From Isoetes taiwanensis (taxonomy: Eukaryota; Streptophyta; Lycopodiopsida; Isoetales; Isoetaceae): a stretch of 64,000 nucleotides of DNA. Made by a program: the position numbers and the translations under genes. The stretch spans positions 4,297,638 to 4,361,637 of the forward strand of contig JAJEKV010000023.1 in the NCBI GenBank assembly GCA_021234155.1. The letters run 5' to 3'. Under the pieces are notes generated by a model, which was not told the DNA's origin, did no database searches, and saw only the letters and a program-made list of their open reading frames with translations. Below, in pieces: positions 45,112 to 62,588 of this stretch; position 1 is the first letter of the stretch; each line of letters starts with the position of its first letter.

Positions 45112-48100
45112 TCAAGCCCTTAGATTCCCAGTTATTATACCTGTCTGTATATAAGAGGTATCCCATAGGGACTTTGGTGCAGCAGATGCACCATTGGTAT
45201 ATTCTTGTTGACAAGTCTCTATTTTCACATCATTACCATAAAATTGCTGCCCGGTTTGATTGTACCTATCGAGAGCAATCTTTTCGGTAGTGAACTTTGA
45301 CCTTGATTTAAAACTTGGAGTCGTCATTGCACTTTCACTCACAGAATGAGAGTTCTTGGATCCAATTGATATGGAGCTCATTTGTTGTCCCTGAACCCTC
45401 TGTGATGCGCTTTGCTCAGATGTCCAAGTGTCTAAGGCCATTGGCAGGGTCATGTCTGCAGTACACAAACTTGAAGTTGGGTCTGGAATGTGTTTGTAAA
45501 AAATCAAATTAGCTATGGTTCGATCAAGTGGATTTGTTTCCTTCTCCATGTCCGTAACAGCAGACCTGAAGTAGCAAAAAAAAATATTAGCATACTAAGC
45601 CCCGTGTTCTTTAGCTGCCACAACCAGACTCAAAGAATGCAATCTTATTCAGTAACTCATGCTGCAAAACCTCTGTGGTTTCCCATTAGTCATGCAACAC
45701 CTTAAGCAAGCATAAAATGACCATTAGTCAATGTTTTCTTATGTTCAACATAATGCATCATGAATATTCTGGAAAATACCTAAGGCCGCCTTCATTGTCA
45801 TTGGCTTCAGAAGAAAGTTCAGTATTAACACTCTTACTAACTTTCATACGCCGCTCCATAGCACTTGCTGCAAGGCGATATAATGCATCACGGATGCAGA
45901 GCCTTGTTCTGATATCTAACTGCATAAAGAATACTGGAAATTAAGTAAAAAGAGTTTCATTTGTGCCTAAACGAAATAAAGCCTTGTTCTCATATCTAAC
46001 TGCATAAAGAATACTAGAAATTAAGTAAAAAAGAGCTTCATTTGTGCCTAAACGACATCATACCTGTGCCATTATGTCCTCGAGCTCATTTAAGACTGCA
46101 AACTCAGCCAAATCTCCTGCATCTTTTCTTTCCGACTCAATTTTCACTTTATCCACTGGCAAGAGCTCAATGATGGCATTGCTTTCTTGTTTCACAGTTA
46201 AACTTTTGGTTACAGTTTCATTCCTCAATGAATGAATAGTTCTTGCTGACTTTTGTGAATGCTGTCTATTCAAGCTTTGTTGAGGTTTTTTGTCATGCTT
46301 GGAAACAAATGAACTGTTAAGAGGAGGCCAGGATGAGGACAGCATATGCTGGTTCAAACTGCCATCCTGCAGCTGCTTTGGATGCTGCTGCACATATGCA
46401 CCACAGAACATGTCTCGCGATTGATCTACTGCTGAAACTGTAGGATATGCATGCCCAGATTCTGCATAGCAACCATTTTCTACAGTATTTATATTTCTTG
46501 CCTCTGAAAGAGTATGCAGCTTCTTTCTTGGAGATTCAGTTGAGCTGTCAGACACCCCAATACTTTGTATTCTTTCAGCAATTTGCATTTGTTTATCATC
46601 CTGAGTAACATATTGGTTGATCTGCAAGATGATACACTGCTGTTAAAGAATGATAGAAAACCACAACAAATGAGAGAGAACATACATCATCCACTTCTAG
46701 CGTTCCAAGCAATGCATCCTCAAAACTATCGGGGTCTTGTCTATTCCCAATAGCTTCATATGTTTCTGTTGACTGGATATGAAATATAGATTGAAATTAG
46801 TAGAGTAGAATGTCCATATGCCCTTTCTTTGTCACGTCCTGTACTCATTAAACAGTAATAAGCAAGCTTGATTTTGTCCCTCTTTTATGAAGATTCGTAA
46901 ATTTACAGTATATAATTATTTGCCTAGTTTTCCTTTTGTGAATGCATAAATAACAGGAAAGAAATCATTTATATATTACATACTGCTGCAAAACTGCATA
47001 GCAACAATATGAAAGTAGCAATTGGACGCAATATGAAAGTAGCAATTGGACGCAACCTCACCATATGAAACTAGTAACCAATAAACATTTAACTTTAAAT
47101 GCAAGAGAGTGTTGTTATGAACCCTGTTATGATCATATAAATACCTGGAATAAACTCTGATCTTCCCTTCCATAAAGTAAGGAATTTCCCTGTTCCTGCT
47201 GATAAAATTCATTTTGTCTCCGAGAGGAATGAGATTCTTCATACTCATCTTCTGAGCTATTTCTGTGACCTTCATCTAAGGATGTTGCATATCCTAGGGG
47301 CACAGTGCCTGGTGTGGCTTGTCCAAAAGATGAGTCATCATCTCTGAGGTAAAGAAAGAAATTTAACAATGAGCCAGTGACAATAAGCAAGAAAACACAG
47401 CAGGAGAAGATGGACAGTTTACCGGAAAAAGTATTCTACATCCTCGAGGTCACTAATTTCCCAGCCAGAATTCAACATGTTATTCCCTGTTACATCTTCA
47501 TTACCACCTTCAAACATGTCAACGTTTGCAGCAGCCCCAACATCAGACAATGAGAAATGACATGAAGCAGTCACAACACTAGCATCCTCTTCTGGATAGA
47601 CTGCATCTAGCAGAAAACTCGTGTCATCATTTATCACAATCTCCGCTGGTTCGCCAACATTTTCCATGACTCTAGCTGCTTGATCACATTGGAAAGATAA
47701 TGGGTTTGATACAGGCACGCCTCCAATATCTGTAGTGGGCGGATGACTCCAGTGCAGAAACGTTTCCTGTGGATTGGCTACCAATTTTGGCGCAACCGTG
47801 TTTTGTTCCTTCATATCCTTGTTCTTGTCTATATCTTTACTTGAATTCATAAAAGACATCCAGTATTGTCTTTTGTGCTGAAGATTCTTAATATCTTGAA
47901 AATGTTTAGCATCTGGCACAAAATGCTCCCCGTTTCTTCGGTACTCAGCCCATATGGGATCGTCAAACTGCAGGGACGGATGGTCCTTTCATCAGAATGG
48001 TTATGTTGTAAATCTACTACAGCACTTTGTCTAATACCAAACAAATAAGGAAACCGATGTAAGTTAAAATTGCTTATTTGACATAGAAAAATAATTGTGC

Positions 48101-48227
48101 TAGGCAATGCGAATATTTTTGTGAGAAATTTAAAACTTCACGTTCCTGCAGCTTTATGCGTACAGGGAACAGGCATACGAAACCAAATGCGACTAGCGCG
48201 TACCTCCATAGACGACGACCAAACCAT
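45112..48227 (-). CDS. LNK: LNK-type clock co-activator (night light-inducible and clock-regulated), seven coding exons
   Basis: LNK proteins are nuclear co-activators that bind RVE-type MYB factors and drive evening clock genes. Coding exons on the minus strand: 48227-48204, 47967-47423, 47343-47145, 46772-46686, 46621-46064, 45919-45780 and 45565-45112; all borders are GT/AG and phases join without a break, giving about 668 residues, close to Arabidopsis LNK1/2. Diagnostic parts: exon 1-2 join MVWSSSMEFDDPIWAEYRR; SGWEISDLEDVEYFFR (exon 2 end) with DDDSSFGQA (exon 3); LDIRTRLCIRDALYRLAASA in exon 6; and NPLDRTIANLIFYKHIPDP in exon 7. A GTATAAT donor at 45140 could divert the last codons to another exon. 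A 5'-UTR intron is possible at about 48,386-48,305. Only the family, not the LNK1/2 subtype, is called. Confidence 0.85.
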
Positions 48228-48730
48228 TGGGAGGGCAAACTAAGACTTCTTGTTATATATGCCTCAGAATTCGATCTTGTGACTGCTCCGAGACTTTTTA
48301 AGCTGAAATCCCAAAAAGAATCAGCTGTGTTGAATAGTTTCATCAATGCGACTCAACGTAAGGAGAAGTGGGTACTGATACTCACATGATTTATGTCGTT
48401 AACTAGCAAAAAGGCACCGGACGAAGGAGGAAAAAACTATCTATTTCCGGGGGAACTTTTCATCCTTGCATTGATTATTAGGAGCTTGAAAAAACTTGAG
48501 AAAGAAGCCGAAAATGCAAGACATAAAACAAGCGACATAGGTTAACTTGATCTGACAAGCTGAAGCTGAAACAATGGATCGGAGTAATCGATCGCTCCAC
48601 AGAAAGTCGAGAAGCTTCTTGTAAAACAACAACAGAGATCGCCCAGAGAAAGTCGAGCCTCGAATCGAGACCGCACATCTAAAAACAGTGAACCACATAT
48701 GAAGCCACACGTAAGTAGGATACACGTGGC
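48228..48730 (-). promoter_or_regulatory. 5' UTR and promoter side of LNK
   Basis: A likely leader intron: donor at CAT|GTGAGTATC (about 48,388) and acceptor TTTCAG|CTTAAAAAG (about 48,303). No TATA or evening-element motif could be placed with confidence by eye. Confidence 0.35.
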
Positions 48731-49540
48731 AATATATTTTTAACTAGTGGTCAGGAGAGAAGAGAGGGGTAGTCGTTTTCAGCCAGATCACCACAAATTT
48801 GTTGCCACGTGTCAGTCAACCCACTATGTAGGATGCAAATCTACACCACTAATCCATATGGCCGCCCCTCCATTGCCTTTCGTAGAAAGAGAAATGCCAC
48901 TTGACCACTTCTTTTTGGCCCACCTAATGGTTAACACGTCTATCTCAAACATGTCTACTACATTACCTGTTAGAGAGCAAACCATATCTCATGTATATTG
49001 CAATTGGAAAACTGCATTTGAGGATCTCCAATCCCATCTAATTATGCTTCCATGTCTAGGGTCATTCATAAACAACTTCGAAATTGTCTCTTCTTATATG
49101 AACATCACTGCTAACACCTCATCTATTGATTAGGCTATGGGAACCAATAACACCTTGCAATTGCCATCATCCACGAACGAGCTGGTAAAAATCCACTTTC
49201 ATCCACTAGTTTTCCATTCACATGCTTAGAATGAAGGGCCCTACTGCTACATTTGAAGTTTGTGTTGCTTCTTTACGTGAATATTTTAAAATACACTACA
49301 TAAAAGGTGGACCATGACTCTAAGATCTATTGTTAAAATATTCAAAAGTTAGAGATAAGAATGGCACAGGAAAGCACATGGAGAAAAGAAAGGCAAACTC
49401 GTTTTTGGCACAGATGTCATCCATTGCCCACACCCATTTGTAAAACATCTACCACAAACAAAATAGCAAGGCCACACAAACACAAGAAGAGATATCCTTT
49501 TTAGATTGCCCCCCTATTAGGGGGCAATGTGTGATAAGTA
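48731..49540. other. Intergenic stretch
   Basis: A 128-codon plus-strand frame (48747-49133) has no recognisable motif. No gene is supported. Confidence 0.35.
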
Positions 49541-49544
49541 GAAT

Positions 49545-50600
49545 ACAGTAGATTTTTTAATGTCCGCGAAGATCAAGAGGTTATGCAACCCATACAATAG
49601 GCTAGTAAAACCATTACTACCAGGATGAAGAACCCCCTGCTTCGAAAAGCTTTCAAGAGAAAAACTTTGCCTTAATTATGATACTAGAGAATCAGGAATA
49701 AATAAGTAACTATTGAGGGCTCAACAATTGAAGACGTGTATCTCGAACCTCAAGTATATATAATATCAAGTCGTGAACAGATGGTGCTCTGAGAAGTTGT
49801 AGGAGCGTGATAGAATGCTAATGTCAAATAACAATTCCTGACTATTTCAAAAGCATGACATTTCAGAAGCATATGGTTTTCATCTTCAATAACCTGTAAT
49901 TGGCAACATGCACATAATCTCGCTTCTCATGGCAATTGTGATTTCTCCAGAGCTTGTGGGACCCTGTGCAAATTGATGCAATAGCTACAAACTTTTTTCG
50001 GACAAAGAAGCAAGCAAATAGGCTTGTGGCCCTGGTGCCAAAGTAGGGTTTATGTGTGCATGATGATGACCAGTTTTGACTTTGGCCAAGTGCATCCCAT
50101 ATCATTTGAAAAAAACGATCATCGAAGTAGTGTTCCAAAAGCTCGGAATTAGAACTTGCAAGCATCATCAGTCTTTCTGATCCACAGACCAACGAGCAAA
50201 ATCTTTTCAAATGCTGAGGAGATTCAGCCATGGCAAGTGTGAGAAGTGGGTACTCCTAGACTGGAAGTGATAAAGGATATTTGCACCCATCCCAAGCCCT
50301 TCTAAGCACTAACAAGCCTCCACACACTTTTCTTGAACGATCATGAATCTCTGCGCTAAAGCAATCATAGAGTCCTCTCCAACTAGCAGTCACATGCTTG
50401 GTGATACACTGTTTTTAAAGTGTGTTCTTCCAAAATTCTACATCAAGATACTTGTAGCTATATACAACTTCAACTTCATGGCTATCATAGTGCCAAGTTG
50501 GAAGACTATGCCCAATAGATTAGACTACTAAGAGCTTAGTCTTCTGCAGATTAAGCGCAGACCTGTGTTCTCACAAAAAATATGTAGAGCATATAAATGT
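49545..50600 (-). mobile_element. LINE, 3' part (same family as 13,716-14,650)
   Basis: On the minus strand, right to left: an RT C-terminal segment NTGLRLNLQKTKLLV near 50,560, MIALAQRFMI near 50,350, then MAESPQHLKR and SSCTHKPYFGTRATSLFA, which matches the 14-kb copy. The Cys cluster is degraded. The 3' block (reverse complement of AATGTCCGCGAAGATC) and the terminal CTGTATTCTAC mark the end near 49,545. Multiple frame changes. Confidence 0.75.
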
Positions 50601-50796
50601 TATTGCATACTAGTAGTTGCATTCTAGTTATTGCATATAAACTCTCTTTCTATTTTGTTCCTTTTTTTTTTCAATGGTACCCATTTTATTATCCTCATCA
50701 AAAAAAACACTCTATGAGGTTGAGGTTGTGCCTTCTTTTTTTTCTATTTGATAATGTATATATAGAACTAAGAGATTGAGGGAGAAGAAAACGAGT

Positions 50797-52770
<1,974 letters not shown>

Positions 52771-52774
52771 AACC

Positions 52775-55000
<2,226 letters not shown>

Positions 55001-55118
55001 TAAACATATCTACAATCTTATGAAGGCAACTTCTTCTCCAAATACATTTAAGTCAATTTCAGCCATAAGAGAGACAAGCAGAGAGAGAGCTTTTACCATT
55101 AGCAAGCCTCTTAAGTCG

Positions 55119-55138
55119 AGAGAGAGAGAGAGAGAGAG
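55119..55138. repeat. Short (GA)n tract
   Basis: About ten GA units within the LINE-associated sequence. Confidence 0.85.
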
Positions 55139-55149
55139 CACCTTAGCAA

Positions 55150-55331
55150 AAGCTAAACCAAGCAAAACCATATTTTAACTAACTCAATGTAGAATAGTGT
55201 AATATTTAAGACCGTAACATATCTCTTCAAGAGTAAATTAAAGATGCATTCAAACAAACAGAAACGATTACTCCCTTCTACGAAGGCAATTTCTGTTGTC
55301 TAAATACGTCAAAGGTCAAGGCCTTTGCTGT
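55150..55331. repeat. Direct repeat copy 2 (paired with 52775-52944)
   Basis: Same ordered words as 52,775-52,944, roughly 2.38 kb apart. Confidence 0.6.
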
Positions 55332-56836
55332 TACCTGCATCCATAGCAAGCAAACAAACGAAGTTAGTTGCAAGCCATATTACAGGTGTCGTAGCAAAGA
55401 ACCACTTGTTATCGATGTCAAACCTTCTAAGTATTATGAATATGCAAAACGGTCTCACACCAATCATAAATTCCATCAAAAAAGAATCAATAGTGAAGAT
55501 AAACAATATAGAAGCCATATTCATGAAGATTGCAAAACACAAGATTTATCCAAATAGACAGAGCTTGTTGCAATTAAATAAGAAAAGGAAATACTATAAG
55601 AAAGGCTTTTTCCCATAAGCAGTAGTATTCTAATAAGACTAACAATAAGTAGATGTAGGAGATGTTGCGCGCTATTAGACTAGTTAATATGCATGTAATT
55701 TTAACTACATAAAGATGTGATCAGCCCATAATGTAAGTATAAAAGAACTAGGAAAAATGATATCGCAAGAGCGCTAATGCTGAGATGTATCTAGTCACTT
55801 GCATTCAATCAATAATTATACCAATTCACAAATGCAATCTCGCAAAGAACCTTCTTGCACAATATATGCAAAACAGTTATACGCTCTTATACAAATAATT
55901 TCAGCTTCATAACGGTGTATCCAAGCATATAATTTCAGCAAAATATTTCAGCTTCATGAAGGTGTATCCAAGCATATAATTTCAGCAAAAAATTCAGCAT
56001 AATCACATGATAAATGCAAACTGGCAAAGAAAATCTTGCATAGTATATGCATAAGTGATTACGTAATCAATTCCAAAAGCAAATTAATAGAGAGCTAAAA
56101 GCATTCAGAAAAATGCCTCTGTGATCTTCAACCACCAGAGATAAAAGCAATCAAGTAAAATAGGACCTGATTTGAAGAGCCCTCATCATCAAGATGCGAA
56201 GAAGAGGAAGCCATAATTGGATTGTGCACTTTGTTTGGAACCCACAAAGGAAATCAGTGTCTTATGGTAGCCTGTGGAGAATGAGAATAATGAAACAAAG
56301 CCTGCGACAGTAAGAGAGTATGCTTCTGGCTTTGGATAGTGTATCCCATGCTTAATCACTCTATTAATTCGAAAATCATCATGCAATACCTGTTCATGCA
56401 GTCTGAGATGTGTCACACGCAGCTTTAAGAGCAGACTAGATGGCGAATAGAGCATCTGGAAGCGGTGGATCTGATATGTATTAAGGCATCCGGCACCTCC
56501 ATCTGTTTAATTCGATTTGGGTCATGGATCAGGCTCCTCCATCTGTCCATCTATATCGGGCCAGGAATTGAATAACAGCAGAACTAGAGCTACCCTAAAC
56601 GTGACTGCAATTTGCCGATTTTTTTGCCAAATAACAAATGCAAATAGTTCCAATTTGGTTCGAAAAAAACTATAGTCTTAAAACACTAAAAGGCAAGGGT
56701 TCCAAGTATCATGAGGTTGTTTCTATTATAATGCACACAAGTTCAAATACATCAATGTCAAATTCATACGTTCTCTTTAAAACAAGGAAGAAAAAACGAC
56801 GTTTGGCAGCAATATAGAAAGAAGGTTATTACCTTA
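55332..56836. other. AT-rich stretch, 3' side of the Penelope-like element
   Basis: No gene recognised. It contains the tandem duplication 55898-55991. The 3' end of the Penelope-like element could not be located here. Confidence 0.4.
55898..55991. repeat. Tandem duplication, 47-bp unit
   Basis: ATTTCAGCTTCAT.A.GGTGT...AATTTCAGCAAAA is present twice with two or three differences. Confidence 0.85.
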
Positions 56837-58090
56837 TTAGTGTTTACTTTCTAGTAATGGCAAGGATGTCGCATCATCAATGCTGAATCTTGCCGCTGGA
56901 AAGATGTTGTTCCTCAAATATTTGCGCACTAATGATAATAATCTCTGTCTGTGGAAGCCATTCAGCACAAATGCATCTATTAAGATTTTCAATTCTTTTA
57001 CAAAACCCTCTATGGAGTTGCAACAGTAAATAAGTGGAAATACTTGTGAAAGAATAACTTTGTAAGCATTACCAATAGGTCTGTTAGACTCCAAATGAAT
57101 AAATTGAACAAATTTAAAGCTCAACTCTCGTCTTTTGTCATATTTATTTATCAACACATTATTCATGTTGGAGCAGTCAATGTCCGTTCTAAGAAAATGA
57201 CCATGAAATAGGTCATTAGACTGGAATTCAAATTTTAAGTGTTCGTTTGGATATATCCAAAAGGGGTTATCATGGACCCTTGGTTCATCAAGCCGAAAGA
57301 AAGCAGGAGCCATGGAATTATTCAAGGTGCATAAATCATCTATGTAGCGATATGAGAATGCAAATAGTTTCATCAGGTCATATTTAGCTAGTGCAGCCAG
57401 TCTCTTAAAAAAAGTAATTTCATACCATGATAAATACCAGTTGCACCACAAGGGTGAACACGAGAAACCCATTGGTATACCTTTTAGTTGCCGCCACAAA
57501 TCATTACCACATCTGATGATTCCACAATTCAAGAGCCATGAGTTCCATATGATAATTGTTTCTTTATTTAGGATGTCCCAATCCCCTGAAAGTCGAGCTG
57601 CAAGTTTACATTTAATTTTGTTGCCACATGTATTAAAACAAACCAACTCATCATGAGCCAAGTTTTTAAAGGCCAAGTTTACCATTTTGGCCATGATATT
57701 AATAATTCCATCCTCACCTTCTAATGGAATGTTTTCGTAACATTTAGCAATGTCCAAACATAAAATACTCTCAATTTTGGAAGGCAGATTTAAAAAAAAA
57801 AATTCCGTAATGGAATTGCAAGGCCAGTAAGGTGATACATTGACATTAAAGAACTGCATATATATCTGTTTCATCTTAGCACATTCTCTTTTGATCAGTG
57901 GCTCCAATTCAGTAAAGATTGTGGTTAAAGTGCGCCCTATGTCTGAGACGAGGCAACCACTGGCATTTGTGAGCCATCTAAAATTGCACGTGTGTGCTTT
58001 AAATATCCCCATTATGTATGGGAGCTTTTGTGAAGTCACAGGAATGTGCGGAAACACATTTTCTAAATCATCTTTTATTTTGAATACCAA
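56837..58090 (-). CDS. Penelope-like reverse transcriptase, catalytic part (417 codons)
   Basis: RT motifs in order: SGCLVSDIGRTLTTIF (residues about 43-58, the region following the primer-grip-like start), ILCLDIAKCYENIPL (motif A, catalytic Asp), WRQLKGIPMGFSCSPLWCNW (motif B, GIPMG), and FSYRYIDDLCTLNN (motif C, the DD pair intact). The combination KGIPMG...SP and RYIDDL is typical of Penelope/TERT-related RTs and differs from the LINE pattern in this window (GCP.SP, YADD). It enzymatically copies RNA to DNA at the target. It overlaps the preceding frame by 16 bp in another frame, so one indel separates them. All catalytic Asp residues are present. Confidence 0.75.
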   Translation of the reverse strand: MVFKIKDDLENVFPHIPVTSQKLPYIMGIFKAHTCNFRWLTNASGCLVSDIGRTLTTIFTELEPLIKRECAKMKQIYMQFFNVNVSPYWPCNSITEFFFLNLPSKIESILCLDIAKCYENIPLEGEDGIINIMAKMVNLAFKNLAHDELVCFNTCGNKIKCKLAARLSGDWDILNKETIIIWNSWLLNCGIIRCGNDLWRQLKGIPMGFSCSPLWCNWYLSWYEITFFKRLAALAKYDLMKLFAFSYRYIDDLCTLNNSMAPAFFRLDEPRVHDNPFWIYPNEHLKFEFQSNDLFHGHFLRTDIDCSNMNNVLINKYDKRRELSFKFVQFIHLESNRPIGNAYKVILSQVFPLIYCCNSIEGFVKELKILIDAFVLNGFHRQRLLSLVRKYLRNNIFPAARFSIDDATSLPLLESKH

Positions 58091-58866
58091 AATCCCAAGT
58101 CTAAATCCATGGAAGATACTTTAGAGAAGTCTGATGTATTTAGCCTTTCTCTAGCTTTATCTTGTATCATTTTTTTACATATAAAGGCACAAGTGTTATC
58201 AGCTTTATCAACGCCAGAGATGTAGAGCTTATCTACCAGCCAGTCGAGTTCATTATAGTAAGTCATATTTCTCATATCTGCACCTAAACTATTCTTGCCT
58301 TTACTAAATAAAAAATCCAGAGCAACCTTTTTAATCTTATGGTAGGTTTCAAATTTGACCTGATGCGTCAGTTGACTCAGTTCCGGGACGATGTCAATCA
58401 GCTTGTACCATCCTTTTGCAAGGTTGTCGGCTACATCAATAAATTTGTCCTGCTTCATCACAATATGATTTAGTCCTTTACTGATATCGGCCCTTAACCT
58501 CCGATTCATGACAATCATAGTATCCATGGTAAGTACATGACCAAAACTGGGATGAATAAACTTTTTGAATCTATTGTATTTTAAGCAATTACAAAGAGCT
58601 TCGTCACCACAAAACACTTCAAAGGGCTTGTACAACCTAGACTTAATGGGCTTATCATATGTCCAACCAAAAACAATATTTGTAAAGTCAATACTGATGT
58701 TAAAGTATTCAAGACAGAACTCATAATAGAAATCTCTAGGAGAAATCCACTCAAAGGCCCTATTACAATAATGTAGGTGAATGAACTGTTTTTTATCTTC
58801 TTTCAAAACTATGAGCTGACGTCTGCCACAACAATCATCCATAAGAACTCTTTGAACTCCCAGCAA
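58075..58866 (-). CDS. Penelope-like RT N-terminal part (263 codons)
   Basis: A Cys-containing stretch (CGDEALCNCLKYNRFKKF) is followed by FGHVLTMDTMIVMNRRLRAD and ISKGLNHI. A GHV.T.D..I..N..LR...KG pattern is the conserved element just ahead of the Penelope RT core (the DKG-type motif). Then come ELSQLTHQVKFETYHKIKKV and a helical stretch. It reads into the catalytic part through one frame change at about 58,085. Start at 58866 is only the first Met after a frame change. Confidence 0.6.
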   Translation of the reverse strand: MLGVQRVLMDDCCGRRQLIVLKEDKKQFIHLHYCNRAFEWISPRDFYYEFCLEYFNISIDFTNIVFGWTYDKPIKSRLYKPFEVFCGDEALCNCLKYNRFKKFIHPSFGHVLTMDTMIVMNRRLRADISKGLNHIVMKQDKFIDVADNLAKGWYKLIDIVPELSQLTHQVKFETYHKIKKVALDFLFSKGKNSLGADMRNMTYYNELDWLVDKLYISGVDKADNTCAFICKKMIQDKARERLNTSDFSKVSSMDLDLGFWYSK

Positions 58867-58892
58867 ATTGACACATGTAAATGGAACATATC

Positions 58893-59516
58893 TCAGTGCC
58901 TTTTCCAGTTAAATTTCTTCTTTGGTAGCTCAGAACTAACAACAGAATCATTAGAAGTGTGGCTGGCCGTTTTATTTGGAATGTATTTTCTAGTATCTCT
59001 AGAGCTGTTACTAGAAAATGTCCTTCTCTTCGCTTTAGAACCATAAACAAAGGGGCTACCCGGTGTGCTGGGTCCTGGAGAGGAAGCTTGTCGTTTAAGT
59101 TTGTTACTGGATAGCTCAGAGAACTGAGGACCTTTAATCATATGTTCAATCTGTCGGGCTGCCGGAGCGTCCCCATAGTCAGCAAGAAGCTTTGCATCTT
59201 TATCATTGGAAAATTGTTGAAGGGCGTCAATCATCATTGATCTAATAAATAAAAAAGTCACCTGCCCAAGAAGTACCATCTTGACATCTTTGTTTTGCAG
59301 CCATAATAAAAAAGCATCAAACTGTTTCGTGTAAGATGGCTCTAGGAAAAAGGCATCCAGATGATTCAACATGTACCAAACGATATGATCAAACCAAATA
59401 ATTGTACCATTACTAGTGCAGCATTTGCATTTTAAAAAAGGCCGTCTCCAATTCCAAAATCTCTCATAATGGTTCTCATCTCTATCGTATCCAGTTTTAA
59501 AAGCCTCATTTGGCAT
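58893..59516 (-). CDS. Upstream PLE frame, Ser/Lys-rich C-terminus
   Basis: Two halves: an N-terminal part with CKCCTSNGTIIWFDHIVWY and DAFLLWLQNKDVKMVLLGQV, folded-looking, and a C-terminal low-complexity basic tail (RQASSPGPSTPGSPFVYGSK; SKAKRRTFSSNSSRDTRKY) that could bind nucleic acid. No family is recognised. It overlaps the previous frame by 85 bp in another frame, consistent with one indel. Confidence 0.45.
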   Translation of the reverse strand: MPNEAFKTGYDRDENHYERFWNWRRPFLKCKCCTSNGTIIWFDHIVWYMLNHLDAFFLEPSYTKQFDAFLLWLQNKDVKMVLLGQVTFLFIRSMMIDALQQFSNDKDAKLLADYGDAPAARQIEHMIKGPQFSELSSNKLKRQASSPGPSTPGSPFVYGSKAKRRTFSSNSSRDTRKYIPNKTASHTSNDSVVSSELPKKKFNWKRH

Positions 59517-60202
59517 ACTTTACTCTTACATCTTCTAGGTTCAAACATGGAAAGAGATAACCAACCATCAAAAGCAATGCTATCTTCCCATATAGGCGAA
59601 TCCTCCTTGGCTTTCCTGCGACAGAAGTCCATTTCCTCCTCACCTAAATTGCCCATCAAGGCCCACATATCCACAGAAATGGGAGCATTAAAGTTTAGAG
59701 AAGGCAAAGCCCATAGTTTGTGGTTTTTATCGGCAGCTTTAGACTCAATGGTGGAATTGGTAACTAAAGGGATATTGGCTTTATGCACCGCATTGAAATC
59801 AAAAGCAGAAAGTTTACTATTAGGATCTTGGGATACCAGAGGTGTAGAGGGACTAGATGAGCACCTAAGTAAAGGATGCGGTAATTTTTGAGGAGCGGGT
59901 AAAGGGGCCAATTTAGGGCCTGATTTCAGAGAGGAGAAAAGACTAAAGGCAATCGGAATAATCTCTGCAAATTTCTCTTCTTCCAGACTATCATTCAAAA
60001 CTACATCAAGCAATTCATCATGGACCTTTTTCAAAAACTCAATAGCTGCTTGCTTGTTTTTTAAACACTCCAAATAAACTAGCATCCAATCCTTAAAATT
60101 CATTATATCAGTCAAACACATAGGCATCTCCTCCGAGCTGGCACAGTCCGCAGGCTTTACGATCAGCCTCAAGAACAAATAAAAGAACTTCCTTTTCTTC
60201 AA
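59432..60202 (-). CDS. First PLE-associated frame, unidentified
   Basis: A 256-codon frame: a helical N-terminus (FKDWMLVYLECLKNKQAAIE), a Pro/Ser-rich middle (LAPLPAPQKLPHPLLRCSSS), and a Trp-containing C-terminus (DMWALMGNLGEEEMDFC; SPIWEDSIAFDGWLSLSMF). Position suggests a gag-like or accessory role, which is inference only. Coding-like sequence continues a little upstream (to about 60,240) in other frames. Confidence 0.4.
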   Translation of the reverse strand: MKKRKFFYLFLRLIVKPADCASSEEMPMCLTDIMNFKDWMLVYLECLKNKQAAIEFLKKVHDELLDVVLNDSLEEEKFAEIIPIAFSLFSSLKSGPKLAPLPAPQKLPHPLLRCSSSPSTPLVSQDPNSKLSAFDFNAVHKANIPLVTNSTIESKAADKNHKLWALPSLNFNAPISVDMWALMGNLGEEEMDFCRRKAKEDSPIWEDSIAFDGWLSLSMFEPRRCKSKVCQMRLLKLDTIEMRTIMRDFGIGDGLF

Positions 60203-60311
60203 GCATACAAGACATCAGATGTTGGATAATGGGAATGGGTGCAGGAAGAGGATCACCAAATCCAATCTTAGTTAGATCCCTAAACCATCCATCAGCTCCA
60301 ATGTTATATAC

Positions 60312-62265
<1,954 letters not shown>

Positions 62266-62588
62266 TTTTTTTTTTGGCGCCCAAAAACTCACGCCGGAAA
62301 TGGAGGCCCCAATTCCGACCTCTGTTCAAGAATTGATGCCCCACTTCTTGCTTTGATTTTCCGGACTCCCTTTATCAATTCGACCACAATTCTGCATACG
62401 AGCTTGAAGATCAGCATTACAAATCAAAATCCGTGGTTAATAAGAGTAAGTTTTCAACAACCTGATCTGATACGGTTCTTGAATTTTTCTGATATAATAT
62501 GTGATGAAGATCTAATTCACATCTGATTTCTGCAGTAAGCATCCTCAAATCATGACAAGAGCTACTCGATTTGCCTTACCAGTGGCTA
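62266..62588. other. Stretch between LINE and Copia fragment
   Basis: About 320 bp with an intron-like look (GTAAGT at about 62,450; TTTCTGCAG near 62,535) but no supported gene. Plus-strand frame without motifs. Confidence 0.35.

Larger units (their letters stand above)
56837..60308 (-). mobile_element. Penelope-like retroelement (PLE)
   Basis: A run of four long minus-strand frames (60202-59432, 59516-58893, 58866-58075, 58090-56837) with overlapping or abutting ends forms one coding region with three frame changes. The last two frames contain the reverse transcriptase; the first two have no recognised domain. The upstream border is a GA array at 60,314. No GIY-YIG endonuclease pattern was seen, so it could be an endonuclease-less type or have lost it. 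Frames are long and stops few, so the copy is relatively young. Confidence 0.65.

Noticed and set aside
48747-49133. 128-codon plus-strand frame right of LNK
   Set aside because: No motif, no splice context and ordinary composition; not distinguishable from chance.
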